Source: Viola odorata (taxonomy: Eukaryota; Streptophyta; Magnoliopsida; Malpighiales; Violaceae). From it: a DNA stretch of 64,000 bases. Shown in pieces: positions 32,826 to 45,195 of this stretch; position 1 is the stretch's first letter, and each line of letters opens with the position of its first letter. The position numbers were made by a program, and so were the translations under genes. A model generated the notes under the pieces. It was not told where the DNA came from and searched no databases. It was given only the letters and a program-made list of their open reading frames with translations. The DNA lies in the NCBI GenBank assembly GCA_963691705.1, contig OY829540.1:47342158-47406157 (forward strand), written 5' to 3'.

Positions 32826-35150
32826 ATATCCTTAAAAGTATGGAATTGGAAAACAGTCACAATGAGTAAAATATAAAATAATATATTTTTAAATGTAAAT
32901 TATTTGTTAAATAAAAAAAATATATGTTAATCTATTTTTAAATGTAAATTATTTTAAATATTATTACATTATTTTAAAAATAATATTGTTTATTTGAGTT
33001 AATATTTTTATTATTTTAATTTTGTAAAGGGATTGATTTTAAGAGAGTTAAAGAAATATAAACTAAATAAAAGTGAAAAATAAATGGTAATATTTATTAT
33101 TTTTATAACATAAATTATATGGTAAAATAAAGAACAATCTTTATAAGAATAATTGAGAAGTTTATTTGCAAGTATTGATAATATTATCCATATATTATCA
33201 AAATAATTTACATTAATTTTTTTATGAAAGAAATATTATATAGTGTACATAAAATATTTTTTCCATGGGTTAATAGTATTTATTTTATTTTAATTATTTA
33301 AGTATAATTTGACGGTAGTACATGGTTTATTTTTTCAAGAAAAGAATATTTTTAAAGTTAAGAAAATCATAAAAACTATAAGTGACAAATAAAAAGAGAA
33401 TTTATAACTTTTCCTAAAATTAGTTCAATGACAAAAGTTGATTAATGAGTTTAAACAAGATAAAAAGGATTAGTTAGATAATTAAAAATAGATACTGGAA
33501 ATTAATATTTTATAACCTAATCATCAAATAGTAATGGTTATACATTTTTCTCCAATATTTATAAGTTGTTTTTCAAATTTTTAACATTTATTTTTATTTT
33601 TTAACCACTTATAATGTTTATATTAAAATATTTTAGGATATTATAGTGTTTCTAATGTAAATCTTAAAACTATAGTGTCCGAAATGAAATTTTTTTGAAA
33701 CTATAAAAAAAATTATGTAGTTTATCCTAAAATATGTGCTAGGTAAAATTATGTAGTTTACCTTAAGATATGTGTTAAATTAATTTTGAGATAAGATATC
33801 GTTACAATGAGTAACTTTTTGAAGCTTTAGATTAAAATTAAAAGACACAAGTCTGAATCCTACCTCTATCTATAAAAAAAAACGTGTAACTCAATATGCA
33901 TGAGTCATATATAAAATATAAAAAAAAATTGATTAATAGGTAGTTACTAATTTATAAGTTATCATTATACCTAAAATAATTAAAAAAATGTTCATCGTAA
34001 ACTTAAAGTCCTTAAAATTTTAAAATTAAATTAGTTTTTCAATTAATAACAAATGGATGAGAGTAAATTTGTGTAACCTAATAAACAGTTGTAAAGGTAC
34101 ACAGAAGATCTCACTCATGGATCCTTAATGTGAGTGACGAATGTTGATGAAGTTGATATAATTAAAAATATTAAATAAAAAATTATGTTCTAAGCCATAA
34201 GTTATAGCAAAAAAAAGCCAAAAGTTATGGATTAGATGAGATATATAAATATCCTAACGTTATTATCATCCTAATCTAATAAAAAATATCTAAAATTGAA
34301 ATAGTTTACTTATCTATAATAGTAATAATAGTTTTATGACTAATAATTATGACTACTATTATTATTCTAATCCAAGAGATTAAGAAAATATATTTTTTTC
34401 TTTTAAAAAATAACAAAACATGATATTATTATGAAAAGAAGAAAAAAATAAAGAAAAAATAATAAAAAATAATATTATTATAAAAATAAGAAAAAATAAC
34501 AAAATATAATATTATTATGAAAAGAAGAAAAAATAAAGGAAAAATACATTTTATTAAATTATAATCACAATTATTTTTACTATTTTTTTTAATTATTATT
34601 ATTGTTGTTGTTATTTTCTATTTCATGCGTTGTCATTGTTAGAATAAGAACTAGAAAGAAAGAAATATGAGAGAGAGAAAAGAAAAAAATAAAGTGCAAG
34701 GTGATAATTTGTTTTAGTTAAAAATAAAAAATTTATAAAAAAATATGTAAAATAAAAATGAAATTATCTTTCCTCAATAAACTATTTTTCAATAAAAAAT
34801 ATAAAAAATTATGGAATCCTTTTTATAACGTATTTTTTTTAAAAATATATATACATAAATATTAAATTATTTAAATTTGATTTCGTAAAATTTAGAATGA
34901 TAGCTAATTATGTGATACTTGCTACTTTTTTCCATCCGTAAATAATAACAATAGGTGTGGTGACGTTAGTTTAAAATTTATTTAAACAATAATAATATGT
35001 TATTCAAGTTGACACAAACCAAAATTTAAAAAAATATATTATTTAATTAATTTCACTGTAACTAAATGAATTCTGCTTATATTTTCAAGAATCCAAAAGA
35101 GCAACGAAAAACAACACAAAAACTATCATATCATCCTCATCATCAACAAT
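32826..35150. other. very AT-rich intergenic stretch, no gene seen
   Basis: No ORF of note lies here. A local repeat with core ATATTATTATGAAAAGAAG occurs twice, near 34420 and 34510, and A/T homopolymers dominate. It could be a matrix-attachment-like region, but nothing specific supports that. Confidence 0.5.
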
Positions 35151-35589
35151 TTATTCGATCATCTTCACCATCTGAGTAGCAGCATCATCTCTCAGTCCAT
35201 CATTAGCGAGTCCAGTAGACCCATTAACAAGTCCACCATTCTTCTCTACCCGATAAGTTAAGCCCCCTTGTGCTGCTGCATCTATGTAGACAGTGAAGTT
35301 CTTGTCGATATCCTCCTGTATCAGCATTGTCTCTAGCTCCTTTAACACATTTTTTTCTAGCCATCTGCTTATCGGACTGGCACCATAAACCTAAACAAGA
35401 AGAAAAGAACGTGTTACTCTTCAATCCACTTCTAAACAATCTTCACTTGAGATTCAAAAGAGGGAGCTAAATTTCACTTAGGATCGATTCACACAAAATC
35501 GTACTACTTTGTTTACTGGGACATAGCTCTCTGCCAATACAAAACCTAGTGCAGCATCTGTAATTGCTAACGCAACACCACTCTCAGCA

Positions 35590-35711
35590 AGCCGAACAAC
35601 AATGTCCTTCATTTGCAGCCGCGCAACCTTACGCAATTGGTCATGTGACAAGCCGAACAACAATGTCCTTCATTTGCAGCCGCGCAACCTTACGCAATTG
35701 GTCATGTGACA
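35590..35711. repeat. 61-bp perfect tandem duplication in an HSP101 exon
   Basis: Copies at 35590-35650 and 35651-35711 begin AGCCGAACAACAATGTCC and look identical. Because 61 is not divisible by three, the duplication shifts the reading frame of the penultimate HSP101 exon. Confidence 0.93.
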
Positions 35712-37472
35712 GGGGGTCAAATACCACAATCCCATCAAACCTGTACAACAACTTAGGCTTAAAATGCTTCCGCACCTACAATCAAATGACAACACAGAGT
35801 CAGCCGGTGTCTGTCTTCCAAATCTTAAGCTAAGGGATGGATTTAACGACTGGGATATTAAGCTCACCTCTTGCAGCACCCGTTCTTGAGCTGCATCCAT
35901 CGTGACCTTGCCCGTGAGTCCAGATAGGAGGTACTTTGCCCCAAGGTTTGAGGTCATGATAATTACAGTGTTCCTGATATCCATGGTGCGGCCTTGCCCA
36001 TCTATTAAACTTCCATAATCAAGAACCTGGAGGAGAGTGTTGAACACAGAGATATGTGTCTTCTCCACCTCTTTAAAGAGCACAATACTGTAAGGCCTCC
36101 TCCTAACAACCTCTGTCAGCTGCCCACCTTCTTCATATCCAACATACCTGAAATGAAGACAATAAGAACAAGTGAGAAAAACTCAAAATTCCCCTTTAAT
36201 CAGATTTCATCAACAACTTGGAAATTCAGGATACTTACCCAGGTGGGGCGCCAATTAGTAGTGCAACAAAGTGTTGCTCCATATATTCAGACATGTCAAT
36301 CCTCACCAGTTGATTCTCATCATCAAATAGTTGCTCAGCAAGAGCTTTGGCCAGCTCAGTCTTGCTAACACCAGTTGGACCCAGAAAGAGGAATGAGCCA
36401 ATTGGTTGTTGTGGCATACCCAAACCAGTCCTTTACCTAAGAACCGCCTTAGCAACAGTACTAACAGCTTGGTCCTGTCCCCAATACTCTCTCATGTAGC
36501 CTTTCTCCAAGCCCAAGTAGCCTCTCTTTATCATTTTGGCCAAGCCTTGTCATAGGGATGCCAGTCCAACGACTTGCAACCTCTACAATATGGTCTGGTC
36601 CAACAGTTTCTGTCAACCTATGGTTCTCATCCTTGATTCCTTCAAGTTTTGTAATGCCTGCTTGGATTTCCTCCAATACACCGTACTTCAAATCAACATC
36701 TCTAGCTAAACCGTATCTTTTTTCTGCTTTTTGAATAAAGACCAGCATCTCCTTTTCCTTCTTCTTCAGCCGCCGGAACTCATCAACCCTCTCTTTCTCC
36801 TTGTACTTCATTATCAAGGGTTGTAGCTTGTCTCTCAAGTAGTCGATTTCTTTAACAACCTGGAATCCATAAAATAATGTTAGCTAACAAAGGTCAACCG
36901 AAAAGAGGATTTTTAGAATCACTAACATAACTTGGGGATGCAATACTTACTTCAACAAGCCGTGCTTTTCTGGCTTTGTCTTTTTCCTTCTCAAGCACTT
37001 GAAGGAGCTCAACTTCTAGTTGCCTCCTCCTCATTTGAAGGAAATCCATATCTTCAAGTTGACTAAGTTGTACCATCACATTTGCACAAGCTTCATCAAC
37101 CAAGTCAAGTGCTTTATCGGGCAAATGACGGCCTGAGACAACATACAAGAACAACACATGTCATCGCACGATAAATTATAGAACAAGAACAATCACAAAT
37201 GCTTTTATTAAAGGATCTAAAAATCATATACAGGATATCTACATTTGAATAATAGATTTCCAACATAATTTGACAAAACATACCTGTGATGTATCGACTA
37301 GACAATTGCGCAGCAACTACAAGAGCTCTATCCTCAATTCGACAACCATGGTGACCTTCATACTTCTCTTTTAGACCCCGGAGAATGCTAATAGTGTCTG
37401 GAACACTAGTTTCAGACACGTAGACTTGTTGGAACCGCCTCTCAAAAGCAACATCTTTCTCCACATATTTAT

Positions 37473-37712
37473 TGTTGGGTATGTGGAGTTTGATATACCA
37501 CATCGCTAACATAGGGAATGAAGGTCGGCCCTTTTCCTATAAATAGACTCTCTTGTAATTGTAAAACTAATGAATATTAAGATTAATAATATTTGTGCGG
37601 TTTGTGGAGTGCGGTTAGACCGATACCACGTTAATCCATTGTCATGTTTATTGTCGTTTATCTTTCTCAATCTAGGTTATCTTTCGGTCTCCTACTCAGG
37701 TAATTCCTAACA
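37473..37712 (+). repeat. 5' LTR of the Copia element
   Basis: This LTR is 240 bp, TG...CA, with CTATAAATAG about 70 bp in as the likely TATA box. The sequence after it (ACTAATAACGGAGC) is a poor match to the usual initiator-Met PBS and may be mutated. Confidence 0.92.
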
Positions 37713-37746
37713 ACTAATAACGGAGCAAGGTTAGCAAGTAGGAGCG

Positions 37747-40700
37747 ATGGTAGACGATGGGAAGATAAAGATCGACAAGTTTGATGGGACAGACTTTGGA
37801 TTTTGGAAGATGCAAGTCGAGGATTTGCTCTATCAGAAGAAGCTGCACGAACCGTTAGAGGAGAAAAAGTCAGAGGCGATGAAACAGCAAGATTGGGACT
37901 TATTGGATAGGCAGACTCTGGGTGTGATACAGTTGACACTGGCGAAGAACGTTGCTTACAACATCGTTGGTGAGAAAACTACACACGGACTGATTAAGGC
38001 ATTATCAAATCTGTACGAAAAGCCCTCTACAACTAATAAGGTATATTTGATTCGTCTATTAGTCAATACGAGGATGAAAGAAGGTGGTTCTGTTGCTGAT
38101 CATGTGAACGAATTTAATTCTATACTGTCTAGATTAGTTTCTGTTGGGATTACATTCGATGATGAAGTACAGGCCTTGTTGTTGTCGTCCTCGTTACCTA
38201 ACAGCTAGTCAGGGTTTGTCACAGCAGTTAGCAGTTCATCTGAGACTACTAAGCTAACGTTCACAGGAATTCGCGACTCAATTCTTGAAGATATTCGTAG
38301 GAGGAATTCTGGGGAATCATCGGGCTCTTTGTTGAGTATGGATGGTAGAGGCAGACAAGTTGGGAAGGGGCAGAATCAAGGGCGAAACAGATCGAAGTCC
38401 AGGAAGAGAGGGTAGTCTAAGAATCGCAAGGATATTGTGTGCTGGAACTGTCAAAAGACTGGTCACTTCAGGAATCAGTGTACGACTCCTGCAGTTCCTA
38501 AACCAAAGAAGAATGATGATAACTCAGTTAACACAGTGGAAGAAGTTAGTGATGATCGCTGATTTGTTGTGTTGAGTGTTCTATTGAATCTTAGGTCATG
38601 GATTCTGGTGCATCATTCCATGCCACTCCAAGCAAGGATTTAATGTTAAATTTCAGATCTGGAAATTTTGGCAAAGTTCGTCTTGCTGATGACGAGACTT
38701 TGGACATTACAGGTATGGGAGACATAAAAGTCAGAACTTCCTTTGGAACAATCTGGTTGTTAAAAGATGTTAGATACGTTCCTGGACTCCAGAGGATGCT
38801 GCTCTCTGTGGGTCAGTTGGATGAGGAAGGGTATTGTGTTATCTTTGGAAACAGACAATGGAAGGTTGTGAAGGGGAATTTGGTTGTTACTAGTGGTGAT
38901 AAGGTTGGAACTCTTTATACTATGAAACAATCATGTGACGAGGTTAATACAGTTACTAATGATGTTGGTCCATCAACTCTTTAGCACCAAAGGCTTGGGA
39001 ATATGAGTCAGAAGGGTATGAAGTTTCTAGTTTCTAAGCAAGATTCCGGAACTGAAGAATGTGGAAGTTGGATTCTGAGAACCATGTGTGTTTGGGAAGC
39101 AGAAACGAGTTACTTTTGCAAAATCAGGGAATGCACCCAAGTCTGGGAAGTTAGAGCTAGTTCATACAGATGTGTATGGACCGACTATAGTTACCTCATT
39201 GGGAGGATCACGCTACTATGTCACTTTCATTGATGATGTCACTAGAAAGGTATGGGTTTATTTTCTGAAAAACAAATCAGACGTGTTTGAAACCTTTAAG
39301 AAGTGGAAGGCAGAAGTTAAAAATCAAATAGGGTTGAAGATTAAAAGCCTGAAATCAGATAATGGGGGTGAATACAGCAGTAATGAGTTCAAAGCTTATT
39401 GTGTAGAACACGAAATCAGAATGATAAAGACTATTCCTGAGACACCGCAGTAGAATGGAGTTGTAGAGCGAATGAATAGGACTTTGAATGAGAGAGCCAA
39501 GAGTATGAGGGCACATACAGGATTGCCAAAGATGTTTTGGGCAGATACAGTTAGTACAGCGGCATATCTCATTAATAGAGGACCCTCAGACCCTTTGGGG
39601 TTCAAGATTCCAGAGGAAGAGTGGCAAGAAAAAGAGGTAAATATCTCACACCTGAGAGTTTTTGGTTGTGTTTCTTATGTGCGGGTTAAAGATTCTGACA
39701 GGGATAAACTTGATCCTAAAGCAAAGAAGGTTACTTTTATTGGCTATAACTCAGATGAGATGGGATACCATTTCTGGGATGAGTTGAACAGGAAAGTCAT
39801 TAGAAGCAGAGATGTCACCTTCAATGAGAATGCAGTGTATAAGGTTAAGCTTGCGGCAGATTCTGAAACTACAAAGAAACAAAAAATTAAAGAGCAGATT
39901 GTGTTGGAAGACATTACAGAGGATGTTCTTATAGGTGACAGTGGGTGTTTGGCAAACAGAGATGCTGAGGAGGCAGTCCCAGTTGCCCCGGATGTTGCAG
40001 TAAGAAGATCAAATAGAGTTTCGCGACCGCCACAAAGATACTCTCCTTCAGCTTATTACTTGCTTTTGACTGAGGATGGTGAGTCTGAGAGTTATTCAGA
40101 GGCAATGCAGATGGATGAGTCAGTTCAGTGGGAGCTAGCTATGAACGAAGAGATGAGTTCGCTTGAGAAGAATGAGACTTGGTCGTTGACTAAGTTACCA
40201 GCAGGAAAGAAGGCTTTGCAGAATAAATGGGTGTTCAAGATTAAAGAAGAACTTGATGGCAGCAAGAGATACAAGGCAAGGTTAGTAGTGAAAGATTTTT
40301 AGCAGGAAAATGGCATTGACTACAATGAGATTTTTTCTCCGATTGTCAAGATGACTACTATCAGACTTATTTTGGGTATCGTGGCTGCAGAGGAATTACA
40401 TCTAGAGCAGCTAGATGTGAAGACCGCGTTCTTACATGGTGATCTTGAGGAGTACATCTACATAATACAACCAGAGGGATTTCCAGTAGCTGGGAAAGAG
40501 GACATGGTTTACAAGCTGAAAAAGAGCTTGTATGGTTTGAAGCAAGCACCAATACAGCGGTACTTGAAGTTTGACAGCTTTATGATGAGGAGTGGGTACA
40601 CGAGGAGTACTATAGATCATTGTTTCTATGTTAAGCAATTTGATTCATCTTATATTATATTGTTGTTGTATGCTGATGACATGTTAATCGCAGAATTTGA

Positions 40701-41631
40701 CATGAGGGAAATCAACAAGTTGAAGAGACAAATGTCTCTAGATTTTGAGATGAAGGATTTGGGTCCCTCAAAGAAGATACTTGGTATGAGCATCATCAGA
40801 GATAGAAGTGAAGGTACTCTAAAATTGTCGCAAGAAAAGTACATTGGGAAGGTGTTAAATAAGTTTAACCTCCAAGATGCGAAGATCAGAAGTACGCCTT
40901 TGGGAGCTCACTTCAATCTCACAAAGAAGCAGTCACCTCAAACAGATGAAGACAAGGAAGAAATGGCTAATGTTCCGTATGCATCTGCAGTTGGTAGTTT
41001 GATGTATGCTATGATGTGCACGAGACCAGACATTGCTCATGTAGTGGGAGTTGTTAGCAGATTCATATCTAATCCTGGGAGAGAGCATTGGGAGGCGGTT
41101 AAGTGGCTGCTACGCTACTTGAAAGGTACCTCTAAGGTTGCATTATGTTTCCGTAGGAAAGATGTAATCTTGAAAGGATTCACTGATGCAGATTTGGGTG
41201 GTTACGAGGATACAAGTAAGAGTACTACGGGATATACTTTCACTTTGGGTGGCACAACAGTTAGTTGGATGTCTCTACTTCAAAAGAGTGTTGCTCATTC
41301 AACCACGGAAGTAGAGTATATGACTATTTCAGAAGCCAGCAAGAAAATGATTTGGTTGAAGAATTTTCTTGAAGAGTTGGGCAAGAAACAGGAAGACAAC
41401 GCTTTGTACAGCGATAGTCAGAGTGTCATTCATCTTGTGAAGAATCCTGTGTTTCATGCTAGGACAAAACATATCCAGTTGAAATATCACTTTATCAGGG
41501 AGTTGATTAGTGATGGTACTTTGTCCTTAAAGAAAATCCTTGGTTCAAGGAATCCAGCAGATATGCTGACCAAGGTGGTTACTAAAGAGAAGTTGAAGTT
41601 TTACATAGCTTCAACTGGTCTTCAGAACTGA
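37747..41631 (+). pseudogene. Copia gag-pol polyprotein, broken by stops and frameshifts
   Basis: In order: Gag (KIDKFDGTDFGFWKMQVEDL), zinc knuckle CWNCQKTGHFRNQC, protease with the MDSGASFHA active site, then integrase with acidic residues in HTDVYGP, KSDNGGEYSS and NGVVERMNRTL. Reverse transcriptase follows (WVFKIKEELDGSKRYKARLV; YADDM) and RNase H (FTDADLGG; STTEVEY; LYSDSQS). The order protease-integrase-RT-RNase H defines Ty1-copia. Stops lie at 38206, 38412, 38982, 39451 and 40300, and the protease segment is in a different frame from gag and integrase. Several stops (PQ*NGVVER, KDF*QENG) fall where a glutamine codon is expected. The element cannot transpose by itself. Confidence 0.93.
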
Positions 41632-41735
41632 CTGTTGAAGAAGGCTCAGCGCATATAGAGTTGCTTAATGCTGTTGGGTTTTACTAGAGTTACATGAGTG
41701 AGAGTGGACCTGTGATCAGTCTCCAAGTGGGAGAT

Positions 41736-41975
41736 TGTTGGATATGTGGAGTCTGATATACTACATCGCTAACATAGGGAATGGAGGTCGGCCCTTTCCC
41801 TATAAATAGACTCTCTGGTAATTGTAAAATTAACGAATATTAAGATTAATAATATTTGTGCGGTTTGTGGAGTGCGGCTAGACCGATACCACATTAATCC
41901 CTTGTCTTGTTTATTGTCATTTATCTTTCTCAATCTAGGTTATTTTTCGGTCACCTACTCAGGTAATTCCTAACA
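41736..41975 (+). repeat. 3' LTR of the Copia element
   Basis: This LTR is 240 bp and matches the 5' LTR except for about 15 substitutions and no indels. It directly follows the polypurine tract and is followed by the target duplication TTTAC. Confidence 0.92.
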
Positions 41976-42932
41976 TTTACTATACTCTTCAAGAGTCGTG
42001 GCACCAATGCACCTGAGCTTCCCTCTTGCAAGCATGGGCTTAAAGAGATTTGCCACATCCATAGACCCCTCTGTTCGACCAACAGCTAAAACAACATGAA
42101 TATCATCAATGAATAATATGACCTTCCCTTCAGCCTCTTCTACTTCCTTCAACACTGATTTCAACCGTTCCTTGAATTCTCCTATATACTTTGCTCCAGC
42201 AACTAGCGCCCCCATGTCCAATGCAATAAGCCTCACACCCGCAAGATTACTGGGCACATATCCGCGGAGAATCCTTTGAGCCAATCCTTCCACCACAGCG
42301 GTCTTACCAACTCCTGGCTCCCCAATTAATACAGGATTGTTATTTGTTCTCCGCAATAAAATTCTAACGACTCTTCTAATTTCTTCATCTCTTCCAATGA
42401 CAGGATCCAGCTTTCCAGCATCTTCAACAAGGTTTCTTCCATAAGTCTTCAATGCCTGGAAATTGGTATCCCCAGAGGCACACTCCACCTTCTTCCCTTC
42501 CCTGCCCCGGAGCTTGTCAACCTCAGATTTCACAGACGCAGTGGCCACCCAGACTTCTTTCAACAAATCCTTCATTTGGGAATCCTCAAGAATTCCCAAA
42601 ATCAACTGATCCACAGCCAAATAGGTATCACCACGCGATTTCTGCAAAGCTTGTGCGTGCCTTATCACTTTAATGAGACTAGTGCTGAGGGGAACTTGAT
42701 CAGGTGGTGGAGGTTGAGAAAGTAGTTTTTCCAGGGCTCGATTGAATACCCTTTCCACAGAATCCGCAGCTTGATCACCACCACCAGCATTGCAAATTGC
42801 CTGCCTAAAGATCCCAGTAGGATCTGAGATAAGCGCAGTGGAAAGATGTAAAGGGGTTATCTGGGCATGACCTTTAGTCATGACTAGTTCATTTTGAGTG
42901 AATTTCCCATGATCCTTAGAGGCACTCTTCAT

Positions 42933-44726
42933 CTTGAACGAGGACAGATTAGCAAAACCATAATCAAGAAAAAATCCAGGTAAAGAAAATAGAAAAGAAA
43001 GCAGTTTGCTGCAAAGTGAACAAGTACAATCTAGCAAAACAATAAAACGTTCCACAAGCAGAAAAAAATGTGATCAATGCGGCCCTTTCCCCAGCAAAAG
43101 AGCAACAAGAAACAACGAAGATAGTCAAGCATATTGAACACGCTATGAAAAAACAGAAAAATTAAAATTAAAAAAAGGAAGAATTGTGGGTGGCGGAAAA
43201 CTCACTTTGGTCTGCGATGTGTGAAACTGAATGAACGATCGAAAACCCATTGCTAATGATCGAACTAGTGATCGAAAACCCATTGCTAGTGAGTCTGGAG
43301 TGTGCGGAATATACTTAAACCGGTGAATAAAAGATAGGAATGGAATTCTGTAAAAGCTGATTGATTACAACGTTGTGTATTGTAGATATATATACTGTGT
43401 ATAATATGTATGGTATGACGAGTCATATTCTAAATCAATAATTGATTATCTAAGGTAATATCCTGGCAATTTACATAGAATAAATATACAAGATAATCAT
43501 GATTATATGATTTGTTAGGACTCCTGATCAGGTAGGAGACCTGCTATTGTGCTGTTGCTGTACTGGCGTGGTATAACTTATACTCCAACTGGAGTATCTT
43601 GTAGAAGAAGACTAGGTAGAAGACTAGAGGCCAGGTGGCCAGGCCAAAGCCAACCAACAAACCATTCACGATGCCAAAACGATGCCACGCGTATGGCGTA
43701 GATTCCACCACCCATTCCAGTAAACCGCTTTGGGACCCAGCCTCGTCTATCGGTCACAAGAAAGAATCGCGTAACAGCCAGTAACAACACTCCACTTCTA
43801 ACTTGCTCCTTGGTGCGCACATAACCAATTCTTGCTGCCGTGGCACCTCCTGCTACAACTTTCCAGCCAATTCTCACATCCTTTATCAGATGGTGTGGAA
43901 TTAGATTTGTTTTGGAGTTCTCATCTGCGGATGTCAGAAATGGTGTGGAATTGGTGTTGGTGGCTGCCACTTACTTGGTGGTGGTTAGTTTCTTGGCGTT
44001 TTAGTTGGTTGAAGTTTCAGAGATGACTAGTAAATAATAGAGGTTGGTATGATCAGATTCAGATTTGTTTGGTTAAAACAGCACAGAAGATTCAATTCAA
44101 TTGTGTTCTTGTTGTTTCTTGTTAGATATGATGTAATGCTAGGTTTGCATTTTAGGAGGGGAGATAATTGCCTAATTGGTTCGTGAGTTTCTTCTCACAA
44201 ACTTTCTTGTGTATTGAAATTTGTGGTAAATGAAATCATACTCTGTTTTCGATATTGATTTGTGGATATTGATTTGTGGTAATTTTCTTTTATTTCTGTT
44301 CTGTTGATTGTCCACTAAGATGATGTTTAGGTTCATTAGAGAGCTTGATTTGAGTTGGTTATTATAAAACTTATGGATGGAGCTTAGCTGACATTAGATG
44401 GTTTTGGTAACTTTATGGCTCATTACAAAATGAGATTGGCTATTATAAAAATGAGATTCTAAGTATTTGGTCACTTCTGGAGTTTCAATTCACGGTGAGA
44501 GACAGAACTATGGATTCTCTGAGTGTTTGCTTGGTGATTTTGGCTTTACTTTGTATGATGCAATGGAGTAGTGAGCCAATGCTGGTATTTGCAACTTGGA
44601 AGATCAATTTGAAATATTCATTTAAGAAAGACTATTAAAGTGGGCCTCTCAGCCTAAATATTTACCAAATCTGCCAGTTGCTGTAGAATAAAGGCCAAGG
44701 CCCAGCCCTATCTATCTATCTGTTTC
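42933..44726. other. flank of the HSP101 pseudogene; unidentified ORF at 43578-43970
   Basis: Upstream of the HSP101 start there is an acceptor-like TTCAAG just before the ATG. A possible leader exon lies near 43205-43250 (minus strand, donor AAA/GTGAGT). A GATCGAAAACCCATTGCTA motif is duplicated at about 43238 and 43271. A 130-codon minus-strand frame at 43578-43970 includes WKVVAGGATAARIGYVRTKE and hydrophobic segments. I do not recognise it; it may be one more gene fragment in this cluster. Confidence 0.4.
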
Positions 44727-45195
44727 AGAAATACGGAACAAGAGATGTGGTTGTGTCCAATGCTGCTGTTAATCCATCTACTAACTCCATTTTGGAGACT
44801 GAAGAATCTGTCCTGGACAAGCTGTGGGAAATTAATGTAAAAGCTGCAATCCTTCTTTTACAGGTATTTATTGATCGCGAAAGTTTCATTTGTAGCTCCT
44901 GGGTTCGTTCCAACACGTTTTGCAGATTTCCTTACAAAAGATGCTACTATTGTGAGTATATTTTTCCAGGCTCAAGTCTTAGTGTATCCTACACGCTTTG
45001 CTTGACCGCTGACCGGAATTTGATTGGTAATGCAATTCCTGTAGAAGAAGGCCTTAGAGGAGAAGAGCTTGCTTAACAGGCTCGGTACGATAGGAGACAT
45101 GGCCTCTGCTGCTGCCTTCTTGGCATCTGATGATGCTTCCTACATAAAAGGGCGAACCTTTAGTGGTAGCTGGAGGGACGCCGTCTAGACTATAG
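44727..45195 (+). pseudogene. fragment of a peroxisomal short-chain dehydrogenase (IBR1/SDR4-like)
   Basis: A first exon reads VVVSNAAVNPSTNSILETEE and continues through VLDKLWEINVKAAILLLQ to a donor CAG/GTATTT. A second piece reads VAPGFVPTRFADFLTKDATI. The last piece reads SLLNRLGTIGDMASAAAFLA and SDDASYIKG. One extra T near 45165 shifts the frame; in the restored frame the DNA would end in VVAGGTPSRL and a stop, with a C-terminal SRL peroxisomal targeting tripeptide. Plant IBR1-type SDRs act in peroxisomal beta-oxidation of indole-butyric acid. The NAD-binding N-terminus and the S-Y-K catalytic segment are missing, so the copy is not functional. Confidence 0.85.

Larger units (their letters stand above)
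37473..41975 (+). mobile_element. Ty1-copia retrotransposon, 4,503 bp, full structure
   Basis: Two 240-bp LTRs (37473-37712 and 41736-41975) start TGTTGG and end CCTAACA; they differ at about 15 sites by eye, or roughly 94% identity. The flanks TTTAT and TTTAC form a 5-bp target duplication with one mismatch. A polypurine tract (CCAAGTGGGAGAT) precedes the 3' LTR. The LTR carries a promoter-like CTATAAATAG. The element lies in an HSP101 exon in opposite orientation; joining the flanks restores the HSP101 frame through [17 protein letters not shown]. The coding region is full length but mutated. Confidence 0.95.
35151..42932 (-). pseudogene. HSP101: HSP101/ClpB chaperone pseudogene, split by a Copia element
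   Basis: Coding segments on the minus strand are 42932-41976 and 37472-37284 (one exon split by Copia), then 37132-36951, 36859-36239, 36147-35868, 35775-35517 and 35390-35151, all with GT-AG junctions. Order: N domain ([20 protein letters not shown]), NBD1 with Walker [10 protein letters not shown], middle coiled-coil domain, NBD2 and C-terminus. HSP101 is a hexameric AAA+ disaggregase of the cytosol and nucleus. Lesions: the Walker B glutamate of NBD1 is Asp (FIDDIH), Walker A of NBD2 reads GVSKTE, and Walker B of NBD2 reads LFKEVEK. There is also an extra G near 36475, a TAA near 36434, a 61-bp tandem duplication (35590-35711) and a shortened N-terminus. It is not functional. Confidence 0.93.

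Noticed and set aside
37747..41631. Endogenous virus
   Set aside because: The order protease-integrase-RT-RNase H, the absence of an envelope or movement protein, and the LTR structure fit an ordinary Ty1-copia retrotransposon.
43578..43970. 130-codon minus-strand ORF as a membrane protein gene
   Set aside because: Hydrophobic segments exist, but no known family or gene structure could be recognised; noted only as unidentified.
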